DNA of 64,000 bases, taken from positions 277,508 to 341,507 of the forward strand of contig NZ_FTNK01000005.1 in NCBI RefSeq assembly GCF_900156375.1, read 5' to 3'. This DNA is from Paenibacillus macquariensis. GTDB lineage: Bacteria; Bacillota; Bacilli; Paenibacillales; Paenibacillaceae. Under the pieces are notes generated by a model. It was not told the DNA's origin, ran no database searches, and saw only the letters and a list, made by a program, of their open reading frames with translations. Both the position numbers and the translations under genes were made by a program. Positions 17,978-27,489 of this stretch are shown here, piece after piece (position 1 is the stretch's first letter; each line of letters opens with the position of its first letter).

Positions 17978-18000
17978 CAATTTTACGTACCATCATAAAA

Positions 18001-18047
18001 AATGCACTGACCTTGGAACTTAACCAAGGGATAGTGTATTTTTTTGC
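18001..18047 (+). terminator. Intrinsic terminator of the yebC-like gene
   Basis: ATGCACT..CCTTGG pairs with CCAAGG..AGTGTAT around a 7-base loop, followed by TTTTTTT. Confidence 0.85.
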
Positions 18048-18156
18048 GATAAGCTTCTAAGCCGATGGGTAAGTGATGTTTTTACTGAAAATCGACAAAA
18101 TTTCTGAATTTTCTGAATATATAACAATAAAGATGTGAAAAAGTGACTTTGTTTAT

Positions 18157-18185
18157 TTGTACAAAATGGTGGTACATATTATAAT
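18157..18185 (+). promoter_or_regulatory. Sigma-A promoter of the ytpB-pfkA pair
   Basis: TTGTAC and TATAAT are 17 bp apart. TGTAC-N9-GTACA, an inverted repeat, overlaps the -35 and spacer and could be an operator. Confidence 0.55.
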
Positions 18186-18237
18186 AATGATGATTTGAAT
18201 TATGAAATAATTAGACAACCATGTGGAGGCACCGTCA

Positions 18238-19323
18238 TTGAAAGATAATGAGCAACGCCTAAATCAAGTTCCTAGTAATCCATTAAGTCTAATGAGTCGA
18301 GTATATAAGCATATTTTGCCAGAAGTACGGAAGGAATTGAGCGCTTGGCGCAAGCTAGCAAGCGAAATACCAGATCCAGAGCTCCGTATGCAGGCACTTG
18401 CCAGCATTGACACGAAACAATTTCATTGTCAGGGTGGTGCTGTATATGCATCCATTGATCCCCCGTATAGAAATGTGTTAATTCGTCTCATTGTGTCGTA
18501 TCAGACCATTAGTGATTACCTTGATAATTTATGTGACCGTAGTACATCTATGGAAGCTGAGGATTTCAGATTGTTACATCAGTCCATGTTAGATGCAGTG
18601 GATCCTGACGCATTGCAACATGATTATTATGCTTTGCATAAGGAATTCGATGATGGTGGATATCTAACTGATTTAGTTAAGACCTGCCAGAGTTGTATTG
18701 GAATGCTTCCAGGTTATTCTGCTACCCTACCTTATATAAGGGATCTAGTAAGTTTGTATACGGACTTACAAGTGTACAAGCATATTCATCCGGATGGTAG
18801 AGAAGAAGCGCTACTGAATTGGTGGTCCATGCACAAACACCGAACGCCTCATTTGGAATGGCAGGAGTTCGCTGCTGCTACAGGGTCTACACTAGCTGTT
18901 TTTATGCTGTTTCTTGCTGCAACTGATGCCGGATTGTCCGATGATGGAGCAGCGTCCATTCATACATCTTATTTCCCACATGTGTGCTGTCTGCATATTA
19001 TGTTGGATTACTTAATTGATCAGGAAGAGGATCGGTCAGGTGGTGATCTTAATTTCTGTAATTATTATAAGAATACAGAAATGATGTTAGATCGGATCAC
19101 CTTCCTTGTAGAGTCTGCAAGAAAGGATGTTACTACAATCCCTTCGACTCCTTTTCATCGAATGATTATTGAGGGGCTATTGGCTATCTATTTATCCGAT
19201 CCCAAAGTAAGCGAGCAACAGGAAGTTGTTATGGCATCAAAGCAATTGATGAAAGGAAGTCCGCTTACCCGAATCTTCTTCTTCATGAATAGCCGTTGGA
19301 TTCGTAAACGTTTGTATAAGTAA
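18238..19323 (+). CDS. Tetraprenyl-beta-curcumene synthase family protein (YtpB, DUF2600)
   Basis: This 361-residue, mostly helical protein matches the YtpB family, which cyclises C35 heptaprenyl diphosphate to tetraprenyl-beta-curcumene in sesquarterpene synthesis. Acid-rich motifs expected to bind Mg-diphosphate are SDYLDNLCDR near residue 100 and LDYLIDQEED near residue 255. I start at TTG 18238, 8 bases after TGGAGG; an in-frame GTG at 18223 overlaps the binding site itself. pfkA follows 23 bp later, an odd partner. The product and the second cyclase gene are not visible here. Confidence 0.85.
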   Translation: MKDNEQRLNQVPSNPLSLMSRVYKHILPEVRKELSAWRKLASEIPDPELRMQALASIDTKQFHCQGGAVYASIDPPYRNVLIRLIVSYQTISDYLDNLCDRSTSMEAEDFRLLHQSMLDAVDPDALQHDYYALHKEFDDGGYLTDLVKTCQSCIGMLPGYSATLPYIRDLVSLYTDLQVYKHIHPDGREEALLNWWSMHKHRTPHLEWQEFAAATGSTLAVFMLFLAATDAGLSDDGAASIHTSYFPHVCCLHIMLDYLIDQEEDRSGGDLNFCNYYKNTEMMLDRITFLVESARKDVTTIPSTPFHRMIIEGLLAIYLSDPKVSEQQEVVMASKQLMKGSPLTRIFFFMNSRWIRKRLYK

Positions 19324-19346
19324 TACACAAGGAGGAGAAAGAAATC

Positions 19347-20315
19347 ATGACAATTAAAAAAATAGCAGTATTAACAAGTGGTGGCGATTCTCAAGGAATG
19401 AATGCAGCTGTACGCGCGGTTGTTCGTAGTGGATTGTTTTATGGCTTAGAGGTATATGGTATTCAAAGAGGATATCAAGGACTTCTAAATGATGATATAT
19501 TCTCTATGGATCTAAGAAGCGTAGGTGATATCATCCAACGTGGGGGAACGGTACTTCAATCTGCACGATGTAAAGAATTTATGACTCCTGAAGGTCAGCA
19601 AAAGGGAGCGGATATTTTACGTAAACGTGGCATTGATGGCTTAGTCGTTATCGGTGGCGATGGTTCTTATCATGGCGCTAATAAGCTAAGTAAGTTGGGA
19701 ATCAATACAATGGCTCTACCGGGTACCATTGATAACGATATTTCTTATACAGATTTCACAATAGGTTTTGATACATCTGTAAGTATTGTTGTGGACGCGA
19801 TCAACAAGCTGAGAGATACGATGTCATCTCATGAACGTTCATCCATTGTAGAAGTTATGGGTAGACATTGTGGCGATATCGCATTATATGCAGGTCTTGC
19901 TTCAGGAGCGGAGACAATTATTGTACCTGAGGTACCATTCGATATGGATGAAATTGCAGAACGTATGAAGCAGAATTTCGCTCATGGTAAACGTCATAGT
20001 ATCGTCGTCGTTGCTGAAGGCGCAGGTAATGGTGAGAATGTAGCGAAACAACTGGTTGAACGCTGCGAAACACTAGAGCCAAGAGTTACCGTTCTCGGTC
20101 ATATTCAACGTGGAGGAACACCAACGCCAGCAGATAGAAACCTTGCAAGCCGTCTGGGTGATTTCGCTGTACGTATGCTTATTGCAGGGGAATCAGCTAA
20201 AGCTTGTGGAATTATTAGTAATGAATTGGTTCTTACAGATATCGATAAGGTCGTTAACAGTAAGAAAGAATTTAATATGGAATTGTATGAACTTGCTGCA
20301 CGTCTTTCTCAATAA
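19347..20315 (+). CDS. ATP-dependent 6-phosphofructokinase
   Basis: The 322-residue protein matches group A phosphofructokinase along its full length: VLTSGGDSQGMNAAVR (ATP site), VIGGDGSYHGA (the Gly form expected of ATP rather than pyrophosphate users), PGTIDND (catalytic Asp), EVMGRHCGDIAL and VLGHIQRGGTPTPADR. It phosphorylates fructose 6-phosphate in glycolysis. GGAGGAG precedes the ATG. In bacilli pfkA is normally followed by pyk. Here it follows ytpB and ends at a terminator, so it may be a second copy; I leave the symbol blank for that reason. Confidence 0.93.
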   Translation: MTIKKIAVLTSGGDSQGMNAAVRAVVRSGLFYGLEVYGIQRGYQGLLNDDIFSMDLRSVGDIIQRGGTVLQSARCKEFMTPEGQQKGADILRKRGIDGLVVIGGDGSYHGANKLSKLGINTMALPGTIDNDISYTDFTIGFDTSVSIVVDAINKLRDTMSSHERSSIVEVMGRHCGDIALYAGLASGAETIIVPEVPFDMDEIAERMKQNFAHGKRHSIVVVAEGAGNGENVAKQLVERCETLEPRVTVLGHIQRGGTPTPADRNLASRLGDFAVRMLIAGESAKACGIISNELVLTDIDKVVNSKKEFNMELYELAARLSQ

Positions 20316-20341
20316 TCGAACTGGGTGCATATAACCCATAA

Positions 20342-20392
20342 AGAGCCTTCCTTTGATTAGAATAATCTAATCAAAGGAGGGCTCCTTTTTTA
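20342..20392 (+). terminator. Intrinsic terminator of pfk
   Basis: A long stem, GAGCCTTCCTTTGATTAGA with TCTAATCAAAGGAGGGCTC, is followed by CTTTTTT. Confidence 0.92.
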
Positions 20393-20444
20393 CATCCATA
20401 GATTCCATTATTCGACGTACAGATTCGAGATTGAAGATAAGGAG

Positions 20445-21803
20445 CTAGAGTTCATGTACGACTTTAAAGCATTTCTGGATATACACGAGACGTCTAAGAA
20501 GAAGAATAGCCCCTATGGCTAATCCAGCAATTAAACCGATCCAATAGCCATCAGCTCCAAGTGTAGTGAAATTAGCTAATACATAACCGACAGGAAGACC
20601 TATAACCCAGAATGATATGAAGGCAATGATAAAAGCCGGAGTGACATCCTTATACCCACGTAATACGCCTTGAGTTGGCGTTGCAATAGCATCGGATATC
20701 TGAAAGAAAATGGCATAGACTAGAAAATGCTGAATGAGCTCAATGATATGATTCTCATCCGAATATAGGAATGCTACTTGTCTACTAGCGAAGATAAGTA
20801 CAACGGCTGTTAGAAGCGAAAGGGCAACAGCAGTACCAATGCCAAGGAAAGCATACTGTCGTGCATCTTTCGTACGTCCCGCGCCTTTTTCAAATCCGAC
20901 TAAAATCGTCAGGGTCATGCAGATACTTAAAGGAATCATATATAAAGTGGTTGCAAAGTTCAAAGCTGCTTGATGTGCTGCAATGGTAGCCGTGTTAAAT
21001 TGACTCATCAGTAGGGTGACCGCAGCGAAGACAGCTGTTTCAAAAAAGACAGAAAATCCGATAGGTAGGCCTATCTTTAATAGTTCTTTCCATGCTTTCA
21101 AGGAAATCTTATAGAATTTCTGAAATATACCCAAAACCGCAAATTGTTGTCGACGGTGCACAAACCATATCGCGATGAGGAAAATACACCAGTACGTTAT
21201 GCCAGAGGCGATACCTGCTCCAGCACCACCAAGACGGGGGAAACCGAAATTACCGAAGATTAACAAATAATTGAGAGTGATGTTGATTGGCAAAGACATA
21301 AGTGTGATCGTCATGGAGGTTCGTGTCTCACCGAGTGCATCAATTAAGCTACGTAATACCATATATCCGAACAAAGGAATAATCCCGATGGAAATGCCCA
21401 ATAGGAATTGGTGAGCTATCTGCCGTACATTAGATTCCAAACTCATGGCATTCAGAATGGGAGAAATAACAATTCCTCCGACGATCAGAACCATTATCGC
21501 GAGAATGAGTGAGAGCCAGAGAGCTTGAATGACCTGATAAGAAACGTTGTTCTTTTGGTTATTTCCAATTAATTGCGATACGATGGGAGTAAGGCCCATT
21601 AGAATTCCACTAAGACCGACTTGGATGGGAATCCAAAGACTAGATCCTATAGCTACTCCGGCGAGATCAACAGAGCTTGATTTCCCTGACATATTTGTGT
21701 CAAAAAATGTTATCGCTGATAATGCAATCTGTGTAATCAGAATCGGTAATAAAATGACTAGAAATTGCTTGAATTTTTCTCGAATTGTTGTTGTGGGTTT
21801 CAT
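20445..21803 (-). CDS. MATE family efflux transporter (NorM-like)
   Basis: The 452-residue protein has about 12 membrane segments in two halves of six, as in MATE proteins that extrude cationic drugs or metabolites using Na+ or H+. The N-terminal half begins LLPILITQIALSAITFFDTN and includes GLTPIVSQLIGNNQ. The second half contains GLPIGFSVFFETAVFAAVTL, the repeat of the first. AGAAAGGA is 6 bases before the ATG. It stands alone between terminators. Substrate unknown. Confidence 0.92.
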   Translation of the reverse strand: MKPTTTIREKFKQFLVILLPILITQIALSAITFFDTNMSGKSSSVDLAGVAIGSSLWIPIQVGLSGILMGLTPIVSQLIGNNQKNNVSYQVIQALWLSLILAIMVLIVGGIVISPILNAMSLESNVRQIAHQFLLGISIGIIPLFGYMVLRSLIDALGETRTSMTITLMSLPINITLNYLLIFGNFGFPRLGGAGAGIASGITYWCIFLIAIWFVHRRQQFAVLGIFQKFYKISLKAWKELLKIGLPIGFSVFFETAVFAAVTLLMSQFNTATIAAHQAALNFATTLYMIPLSICMTLTILVGFEKGAGRTKDARQYAFLGIGTAVALSLLTAVVLIFASRQVAFLYSDENHIIELIQHFLVYAIFFQISDAIATPTQGVLRGYKDVTPAFIIAFISFWVIGLPVGYVLANFTTLGADGYWIGLIAGLAIGAILLLRRLVYIQKCFKVVHEL

Positions 21804-21850
21804 TCATATTCCTTTCTAAATTAACCAGTAAGATGGACTTAATATTCTAA

Positions 21851-21890
21851 CATGCAAAAGGCCCGGTTATTGACCGGGTCTTTTGCATGT
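21851..21890 (-). terminator. Terminator after the DUF4015 gene
   Basis: CATGCAAAAGgCCCGGT pairs with ACCGGGtCTTTTGCATG around a short loop (one G-T pair), 21 bp past the stop of the minus-strand gene at 21911. Confidence 0.85.
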
Positions 21891-21910
21891 TGATGGTAAT
21901 ATATGATGGA

Positions 21911-23095
21911 CTATTTATAGGTTACATCCTTACTGTATCGATTGTTAGCATTCCAGAGCAGATACTCATCCACTTTCATATCTTTCATAGCACGGATTTG
22001 TTCTTCTACTTCCTTCTTGCCATATTTCGTGTAGTGTCCACTACCTAACCAACTGGCAGTGAAATCTTGAATCCATGGACGAATGATCGGCTTTTGCTCT
22101 CCAAGTGGATCAAGTTTCTTATGAGTATCGACCATGGAACCTTTAATTACAGCGTAAGGTTCTTTATCAGGATTTGTCGCTCCAAACCAACCTGTGGAGT
22201 AATGACTTGGATATACCATAGGTGCAATAACATCCACATTTTCAGATATTTTGACCATATCTTGTCCAATTCCTTCAGCTGCTGGAACGGATGCCGCATA
22301 TCCGAAGATATCGACTGATACGCGAAGTCCAAGTGGGGTTAACTCTTTGCGTGCATATTGTACGAATTCAGTAACAATATCTACACGAGATTTATCATTT
22401 TTAACATATGTCATTGAATCAGCACGCTTCTCAAATCCTTCAGGGAAACGAACATAATCGAATTGGATTTCTTTAAAACCTAGTTTTGCAGCTTCCTTCG
22501 CTAGTTCAATATTGTAATCCCATACTTCCTTACTATAGGGGTTTACAAATGCATCTCCATTCCCGTTCTTCCAAAGCGTACCGTCTTTTTTAACAAAAGA
22601 TAGTTTGGGATTCTTGGTAGCAAGGATGGTGTCTTTAAATACGACTATTCGTGCGATGGGGTATACATTATGTTTTTGGAGTCGCTCCATTAGTAATCCG
22701 ATATTTCCAATGTAAGATTGCGTTTTGCCTAGTTTTTGAAGAGTTGGATTATCGGACTTGTACGTTATGTATCCAGCATCATCCTTAAGATCAATAACCA
22801 TTGCGTTAAGTTCTGTTGAATCAATAAGATTCAGTAACTCGGTCATGCGTGATCCTCCAGCACTATGAGCTGTGACATAAATCCCTTTAACAACAGGTGC
22901 ATCCTTCTGAGGGTCTACTTTGTCCGACGGTTGTGATGGATCTGACGGGTTGCCTAATGTAGTGGTTGCCTCTTTGTCTTGGGTCATAACGGAATGGATA
23001 GATGATTGCAATTTGCTGATCGTTTCTGGTTGGTCTGTTGACTGACCTGACGTGCTTCCCAATACTAATAACATTAATGCCCAAATGATGTTCAT
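21911..23095 (-). CDS. Putative secreted glycosidase, DUF4015/GH-like TIM barrel
   Basis: The 394-residue protein has a signal-like hydrophobic start (IIWALMLLVLGSTSG), a polar Ser/Asp/Pro-rich linker to about residue 65, then the TIM-barrel domain. The domain starts VKGIYVTAHSAG and holds AMVIDLKDDAGYITY, PIARIVVFKD, FKEIQFDYVRFPEG, VSVDIFGYAA and DVIAPMVYPSHY, the expected strand-end acidic residues of the family. It is predicted to act at the cell surface on a polysaccharide, but no substrate has been shown for this family that I know. GGGGAGAG precedes the ATG. Single gene with terminator. Confidence 0.85.
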   Translation of the reverse strand: MNIIWALMLLVLGSTSGQSTDQPETISKLQSSIHSVMTQDKEATTTLGNPSDPSQPSDKVDPQKDAPVVKGIYVTAHSAGGSRMTELLNLIDSTELNAMVIDLKDDAGYITYKSDNPTLQKLGKTQSYIGNIGLLMERLQKHNVYPIARIVVFKDTILATKNPKLSFVKKDGTLWKNGNGDAFVNPYSKEVWDYNIELAKEAAKLGFKEIQFDYVRFPEGFEKRADSMTYVKNDKSRVDIVTEFVQYARKELTPLGLRVSVDIFGYAASVPAAEGIGQDMVKISENVDVIAPMVYPSHYSTGWFGATNPDKEPYAVIKGSMVDTHKKLDPLGEQKPIIRPWIQDFTASWLGSGHYTKYGKKEVEEQIRAMKDMKVDEYLLWNANNRYSKDVTYK

Positions 23096-23243
23096 AATCT
23101 CTCTCTCCCCTATAGCGTATGCGCTCTCATTGTATGATTATATAGAAGCATTAGCCTCTATAAACAACAGGTTTGTAACAATCATAATCTTATTATTTTT
23201 TTAACCTCAAATGAATGGAATTAAACAATCCTATACATATAAA

Positions 23244-23282
23244 ATGCCGTCTATTCCGCCAAAAATGGGGAGGAGACGGCAT
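23244..23282 (-). terminator. Terminator of the 64-residue gene
   Basis: ATGCCGTCT and AGACGGCAT form the outer stem. On the minus strand TTTTATATG follows. Confidence 0.75.
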
Positions 23283-23302
23283 GAAAATCTAGCTTACTTC
23301 TC

Positions 23303-23497
23303 TTAATGAAGATGAGCGAGGTTCTGATGTTCGCAAATACTGATTTGGATAATCTCCATGGCATCCTGGGGTTCAAGAATACTAAGTCCGTCACGTAACA
23401 TGATGAGGGAGTTCAGTTCTTTTTGTTTTAAGAAAGGCATCATATCAGGATACCAGCGTTTAACAATCTGAGACAGTGTTACGGACTCCATTTCCAC
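23303..23497 (-). CDS. Uncharacterised 64-residue protein
   Basis: The frame begins MEMESVTLSQIVKRWYPDMM and continues to EHQNLAHLH. It is predicted helical and soluble. The GTG start at 23497 has AAAGGGTG about 7 bases upstream, and the gene has its own terminator, which supports it being real. I do not recognise the family. The His-rich end EHQNLAHLH is the only unusual trait. Confidence 0.55.
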   Translation of the reverse strand: MEMESVTLSQIVKRWYPDMMPFLKQKELNSLIMLRDGLSILEPQDAMEIIQISICEHQNLAHLH

Positions 23498-23674
23498 AAA
23501 AAGTCACCCTTTCTCCTTTAAATTCTTTACTGTCAAAAGTTCTTGAGTAGCGAATAGGAAAAATCTTTCGTGCCTGGGCATTAAGGGTGAATCTGTATCT
23601 TATGCGATGAAATGGAAATTACGCATCTATAATATAACATAAATTTGCAGACATAACACGTTGTTTACCAAAAA

Positions 23675-24496
23675 TCATCTCCTGCGGAAGGAACCCATAA
23701 TTCCAACTGTTTCCACAATATTTACAAAGGCGTTGGGGTCCGTTTTTTTGATGATTCGTTTAAGCTCTGCTAGCTCATATTGGGTCGTGACAGTCATCAG
23801 CATATCTCTAGGTTCATGAGAATAAGCGCCTTCTGTTTTGATCTTAGTAACACCACGTGGAATTTTAAGTAGTTGATCGAGTAGTTCCTCAGTCCGATTG
23901 GTCACAATATACACGGTTACTTTAATGTGACTGGTATGTATAAGATCTAAGACCCTACCCGTAATGTAAATTGAAGCCATAGAAGCTAAGGCAACATTCC
24001 AATTGTTACTTAAGTATCCTGCCGCAAGAATGACCATACCATTCATAACAACGATAATATTCCCTACTTGGAAATCACGGTAGCGTGTAATTAAGGAACC
24101 AATGATGTCAAATCCTCCAGAAGATCCACCTACACGAAAGGAAAGGCCACTGCCTATTCCAACGAGTACCCCTCCAAACACACTAGCCAGAAGGAAATCG
24201 GTGATGACAAGTTTAACTGGGATGGTCGCTAAGAACCATGTGGTTGCAACAACAGAAAGTATACTGAGACTGATGAATCGTTTCCCCAATTTAAACCAAC
24301 CTGCAATAAGGATAGGGATGTTGATGATGAAGTACATGGCACTAAGACTAAAATCACTGAAATAACTGATTAGTAAGGATACACCAGAAACACCGCCACT
24401 CAGCAGTTGGTGTGGAATAAGAAATAAATTAAAACCGCATGCTATAATGGCGGCGCCGAGAATAATTGATAATGCATTCCAAACATCTTTTAACAA
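23675..24496 (-). CDS. YitT family membrane protein (DUF161 plus DUF2179)
   Basis: The 273-residue protein has five or six membrane segments with the family blocks LIPHQLLSGGVSGVSLLI and GSGLSFRVGGSSGGFDIIG, then a cytosolic C-terminal DUF2179 domain (about 190-273) containing GVTKIKTEGAYS and RDMLMTVTT. The domain resembles a small regulatory ligand-binding fold. The TTG start has GAGGTGG about 9 bases upstream. The function of YitT proteins is not established; paralogues are numerous in bacilli. Confidence 0.9.
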   Translation of the reverse strand: MLKDVWNALSIILGAAIIACGFNLFLIPHQLLSGGVSGVSLLISYFSDFSLSAMYFIINIPILIAGWFKLGKRFISLSILSVVATTWFLATIPVKLVITDFLLASVFGGVLVGIGSGLSFRVGGSSGGFDIIGSLITRYRDFQVGNIIVVMNGMVILAAGYLSNNWNVALASMASIYITGRVLDLIHTSHIKVTVYIVTNRTEELLDQLLKIPRGVTKIKTEGAYSHEPRDMLMTVTTQYELAELKRIIKKTDPNAFVNIVETVGIMGSFRRR

Positions 24497-24733
24497 AATA
24501 AACCCACCTCATATGTCTTGTAATATGTCTTTTCTTAGTAAATATTTTTATTATTCAGATTAACTTAGTAGTAAATGCAATTTGTTTTGTGATATAATGT
24601 ATTGGATGTTCTTGAGTAGGGTTGTACAATAGTATTATTTTTGCATTATTTCGGCTTAATAATAACCGAATAGTAATTTAAATGGTTTAAAAAAATCCGA
24701 ATAGCGCTATGAACTTTTGTTCATGCAATATTT

Positions 24734-24773
24734 TACGGCATGTATGGCTACCCTATACACGTATGCCGCTACT
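24734..24773 (+). promoter_or_regulatory. Leader hairpin upstream of the helicase gene
   Basis: CGGCAT pairs with ATGCCG, and an inner GTATGG pairs with CCTATAC with an asymmetric bulge. A GAAC TTTT GTTC mini-palindrome lies just upstream. It is likely part of an RNA leader structure. Confidence 0.45.
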
Positions 24774-24792
24774 TAAGAATACAGAGAAGAAT

Positions 24793-24828
24793 GTGGAATG
24801 TCCACTTACAAGAAAGTGGAATGTCCAC
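24793..24828. repeat. Tandem 13-bp palindromes GTGGAatgTCCAC
   Basis: The identical palindrome occurs at 24793-24805 and 24816-24828, a period of 23 bp, ending 6 bp before GAAGGAG, the helicase ribosome binding site. It could be two operator sites about two helical turns apart, or, in RNA, two small hairpins or one alternative long-range pairing that controls access to the binding site. Confidence 0.6.
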
Positions 24829-24852
24829 TATATAGAAGGAGCATGAATATAT

Positions 24853-26469
24853 TTGAAAACATTTGCAGAATTTGGCTTGGAGCCTAAGATCCTCCAGGCA
24901 ATTACGGAGCTAGGATTTGAAGAATCCACGCCAATTCAAGACCAAGCTATTCCTATCGCTATGTCAGGAAGAGATTTGATCGGTCAAGCACAAACAGGTA
25001 CTGGTAAGACAGCAGCATTTGGTTTGCCGTTGATCTCCAAAATTGCTAAAGAAGAAGAAAGAATCATGGCTTTGATCATGACTCCGACTCGTGAACTTGC
25101 AATCCAAGTAGCTGAAGAAATTGGTAAGCTTTCTCGTTTTAAAGGAATTCGTTCATTAGCTATTTATGGCGGTCAAGATATTAGCCGTCAGATTCGTTCC
25201 CTTAAAAACAAACCTCAGGTTATCATTGGTACACCTGGACGTCTTTTGGATCATATTAACCGCAAAACAATCAAGTTGACTGATGTTCAAACCGTTGTAT
25301 TGGATGAAGCAGATGAAATGCTTGATATGGGCTTCATGGAAGATATTCAATCCATTCTGAAGTTGGTACCAGCAGAACGTCAAACGATGTTGTTCTCTGC
25401 AACTATGCCTGCTAACATTCAGAAGCTTGCACAACAGTTCTTGAATAACCCTGAACATGTATCGGTTATTCCTAAACATGTAAGTGCACCACTTATTGAC
25501 CAAGCTTATATCGAAGTTCCTGAGCGTCAAAAATTCGAAGCTCTTAGTCGTCTAATTGACATGGAATCCCCAGATCTTGCAATCGTATTTGGACGTACTA
25601 AACGTCGTGTAGACGAATTGTCTGAAGCTTTGCAGAAACGTGGATATTCAGCTGATGGATTACACGGTGACTTGTCACAGAACCAACGTGATGCTGTAAT
25701 GCGTAAATTCCGCGATGGCAGTATTGACGTACTAGTTGCAACAGATGTAGCAGCTCGTGGACTTGACGTTTCTGGTGTAACGCATGTTATCAACTTCGAT
25801 CTACCTCAAGATCCTGAGAGCTATGTACACCGTATTGGTCGTACTGGTCGTGCAGGTAAAGAAGGTACGGCTTGGTCATTCGTAACTCCACGTGAAATGG
25901 ATCATTTCCACTTTATCGAGCGTGTTACTCGTCACCGTATTACACGTAAACCACTTCCAACAATGGCTGAGGCTATTGAAGGTAAACAACGTATTACAGC
26001 TGAAAGATTGCTTGAAACGTTGGAAAAAGGTGAGTTGAACGAGTACAAAGGAATTGCTATCCAGTTGTTGGAGCAATATGATTCCGTTCAATTGTTAACT
26101 GCAGCTATGAAGTTACTTACAGGTGAGAAGAAGGATAGTGATATCCATTTGACACCAGAAGATCCAATGCGCGCTAAACGTCGTAAACCAGACATTCGCA
26201 GTGGTCGTAAGCCTTCAGGTGGCGGTAGCTATAGTTCACGTAACGGTAGCACTTCTGGATCAAGCACAGGTGGTAGCAGTAACTATCGTCGTGATCGTGA
26301 CAGTAGTGGTGGCGGAAGTCGTGGTGGATACGCTGGTAAGAGCAGTTACAACAAAGATGGCGGAGCTGGTCGTGATTCTTCAGCACGTACGAATAGACCG
26401 CGTCCAACTAGCAGCACTGGCAGCAGCGCTAGCCGTCCTGCTAAACGTCCTGACAGTTCTTTCGAATAA
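24853..26469 (+). CDS. DEAD-box ATP-dependent RNA helicase (CshA-like)
   Basis: The 538-residue protein has all core motifs: Q motif with [16 protein letters not shown] (I), PTRELAIQ (Ia), VLDEADEML (II), SATMP (III) and [10 protein letters not shown] (VI). A conserved C-terminal domain follows. The last ~90 residues are a Gly/Ser/Arg-rich RNA-binding tail with [14 protein letters not shown]. CshA-type helicases unwind structured RNA, join the degradosome and act in ribosome assembly and cold growth. The start is TTG at 24853, about 11 bases after GAAGGAG. Tail repeats create long accidental frames on other strands. Single gene with a terminator. Confidence 0.95.
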   Translation: MKTFAEFGLEPKILQAITELGFEESTPIQDQAIPIAMSGRDLIGQAQTGTGKTAAFGLPLISKIAKEEERIMALIMTPTRELAIQVAEEIGKLSRFKGIRSLAIYGGQDISRQIRSLKNKPQVIIGTPGRLLDHINRKTIKLTDVQTVVLDEADEMLDMGFMEDIQSILKLVPAERQTMLFSATMPANIQKLAQQFLNNPEHVSVIPKHVSAPLIDQAYIEVPERQKFEALSRLIDMESPDLAIVFGRTKRRVDELSEALQKRGYSADGLHGDLSQNQRDAVMRKFRDGSIDVLVATDVAARGLDVSGVTHVINFDLPQDPESYVHRIGRTGRAGKEGTAWSFVTPREMDHFHFIERVTRHRITRKPLPTMAEAIEGKQRITAERLLETLEKGELNEYKGIAIQLLEQYDSVQLLTAAMKLLTGEKKDSDIHLTPEDPMRAKRRKPDIRSGRKPSGGGSYSSRNGSTSGSSTGGSSNYRRDRDSSGGGSRGGYAGKSSYNKDGGAGRDSSARTNRPRPTSSTGSSASRPAKRPDSSFE

Positions 26470-26481
26470 TATTACAACTAC

Positions 26482-26513
26482 AAGGCGAAGTGTATCTACA
26501 CTTCGCCTTTTCT
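26482..26513 (+). terminator. Intrinsic terminator of the helicase gene
   Basis: AAGGCGAAGTGTA pairs perfectly with TACACTTCGCCTT across two bases, then TTC. Confidence 0.9.
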
Positions 26514-26564
26514 TTATGCAAAAAAATAAAATACATAAGTATAAAATTATGGACTGGCATTCTC

Positions 26565-26580
26565 TACCGTAAATACGGTA
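26565..26580. promoter_or_regulatory. Palindrome TACCGT-aaat-ACGGTA before the yesL-like gene
   Basis: A perfect 6-bp inverted repeat overlaps the likely promoter, with TATTAT directly after it. Possible operator. Confidence 0.35.
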
Positions 26581-26620
26581 TATTATTATGTACATGCATG
26601 TTTACAGAGGAGGAGAGATC

Positions 26621-27403
26621 TTGGAATTTAGAGGCGCAATGGGAGGCATTTACAAATTAACAGAATGGGTTTCGCGAATAGCATTCAGTAACATACTGTG
26701 GGTGATCTGTTCTTCTCCATTTTTATTTGTACTATTAGTTAAATTCTTGATGTATCAAACGCCAGCGACAGCAAATGATCAACTATTATTAAATTGGGCT
26801 ATGGGTATTTTGGCACCGTTTACATTGTTTCCTGCGATCTCAGCTTTATTTGCTACGGTACGGAAGTGGATTATGGGGGATACAGATGTACCAGTGTTCC
26901 GCACTTTTTTTAAGGGGTACAAGGATAACTACAAACAGTCTATGATTGGCGGATTCTTCTATACACTGTTGTTTGTTATTATGTTTGTTGATTATAAGGT
27001 TTATATGACATTAGATAACTTACAACTCGTGGGTGGAGTGATGCTCCTACTGCTTGTTATGCTGTTTGTGTCTATGTTTAATTTCTTCTCTATGGTTGTC
27101 CATTATCACATGAGTATTTTCTTGATTATAAAAAATGCCATTCTCCTAACGCTCATTCGTCCTTTTAAAATGATTGCGACAGTAGCCGGCTGTGGATTAT
27201 TGTTATATATCACATCACTATATCCCGTATTAATTGTATTTTTCATCATTACATTAATGGCGATGTGGTCATTCTTTAACTTCTATGGTTCTTTCCTCAA
27301 AATGCAAGAGAAGGCGGAACGAATGAGACTCTTAGAAGAAGAGAAGCAACAAGGATTGACTGAGTCTTCTTCTTTAGAAGAAGGTACATTATCTAAGAAT
27401 TAA
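26621..27403 (+). CDS. YesL family (DUF624) membrane protein
   Basis: The protein has about five membrane segments. The N-terminal DUF624 pattern GGIYKLTEWVSRIAFSNILW is followed by ATVRKWIMGDTDVPVFRTFFKGYKDN, which is the typical cytosolic loop. I start at TTG 26621 because GAGGAGGAG is 5 bases upstream; the longer frame has no binding site. YesL-like genes often sit near carbohydrate ABC transporters, but here no such neighbour exists. Function unknown. The C-terminal 30 residues are charged (Glu/Lys-rich). Confidence 0.83.
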   Translation: MEFRGAMGGIYKLTEWVSRIAFSNILWVICSSPFLFVLLVKFLMYQTPATANDQLLLNWAMGILAPFTLFPAISALFATVRKWIMGDTDVPVFRTFFKGYKDNYKQSMIGGFFYTLLFVIMFVDYKVYMTLDNLQLVGGVMLLLLVMLFVSMFNFFSMVVHYHMSIFLIIKNAILLTLIRPFKMIATVAGCGLLLYITSLYPVLIVFFIITLMAMWSFFNFYGSFLKMQEKAERMRLLEEEKQQGLTESSSLEEGTLSKN

Positions 27404-27454
27404 CCCAGTTCAAGAATTGTAATAAAATGGAGTAGTAAAACGGCTTCATTTGAG

Positions 27455-27483
27455 TTTACATTTCTAATCGTTAGGATTATAAT
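27455..27483 (+). promoter_or_regulatory. Sigma-A promoter of the 6S RNA gene
   Basis: TTTACA and TATAAT are separated by exactly 17 bp. Transcription would begin about 7 bases after the -10, at about 27490, which is exactly where the closing stem of the RNA starts. Confidence 0.7.
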
Positions 27484-27489
27484 AATAAC

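Larger units (their letters stand above)
24497..24852 (+). other. Long leader region of the DEAD-box helicase
   Basis: No gene lies in this 356-bp gap. The first 100 bp are AT-rich promoter-like DNA. The rest looks like a structured 5' leader with hairpins and tandem palindromes listed separately. Such long leaders are typical of cold-shock helicase mRNAs. Confidence 0.5.

Noticed and set aside
18223..20392. Terpene biosynthetic gene cluster
   Set aside because: Only the cyclase-type gene is seen; no prenyl transferase, oxidase or second cyclase is near.
26201..26595. Extra genes on both strands over the end of the RNA helicase
   Set aside because: Open frames there come from the repetitive Gly/Ser/Arg codons of the helicase tail and have no binding sites.
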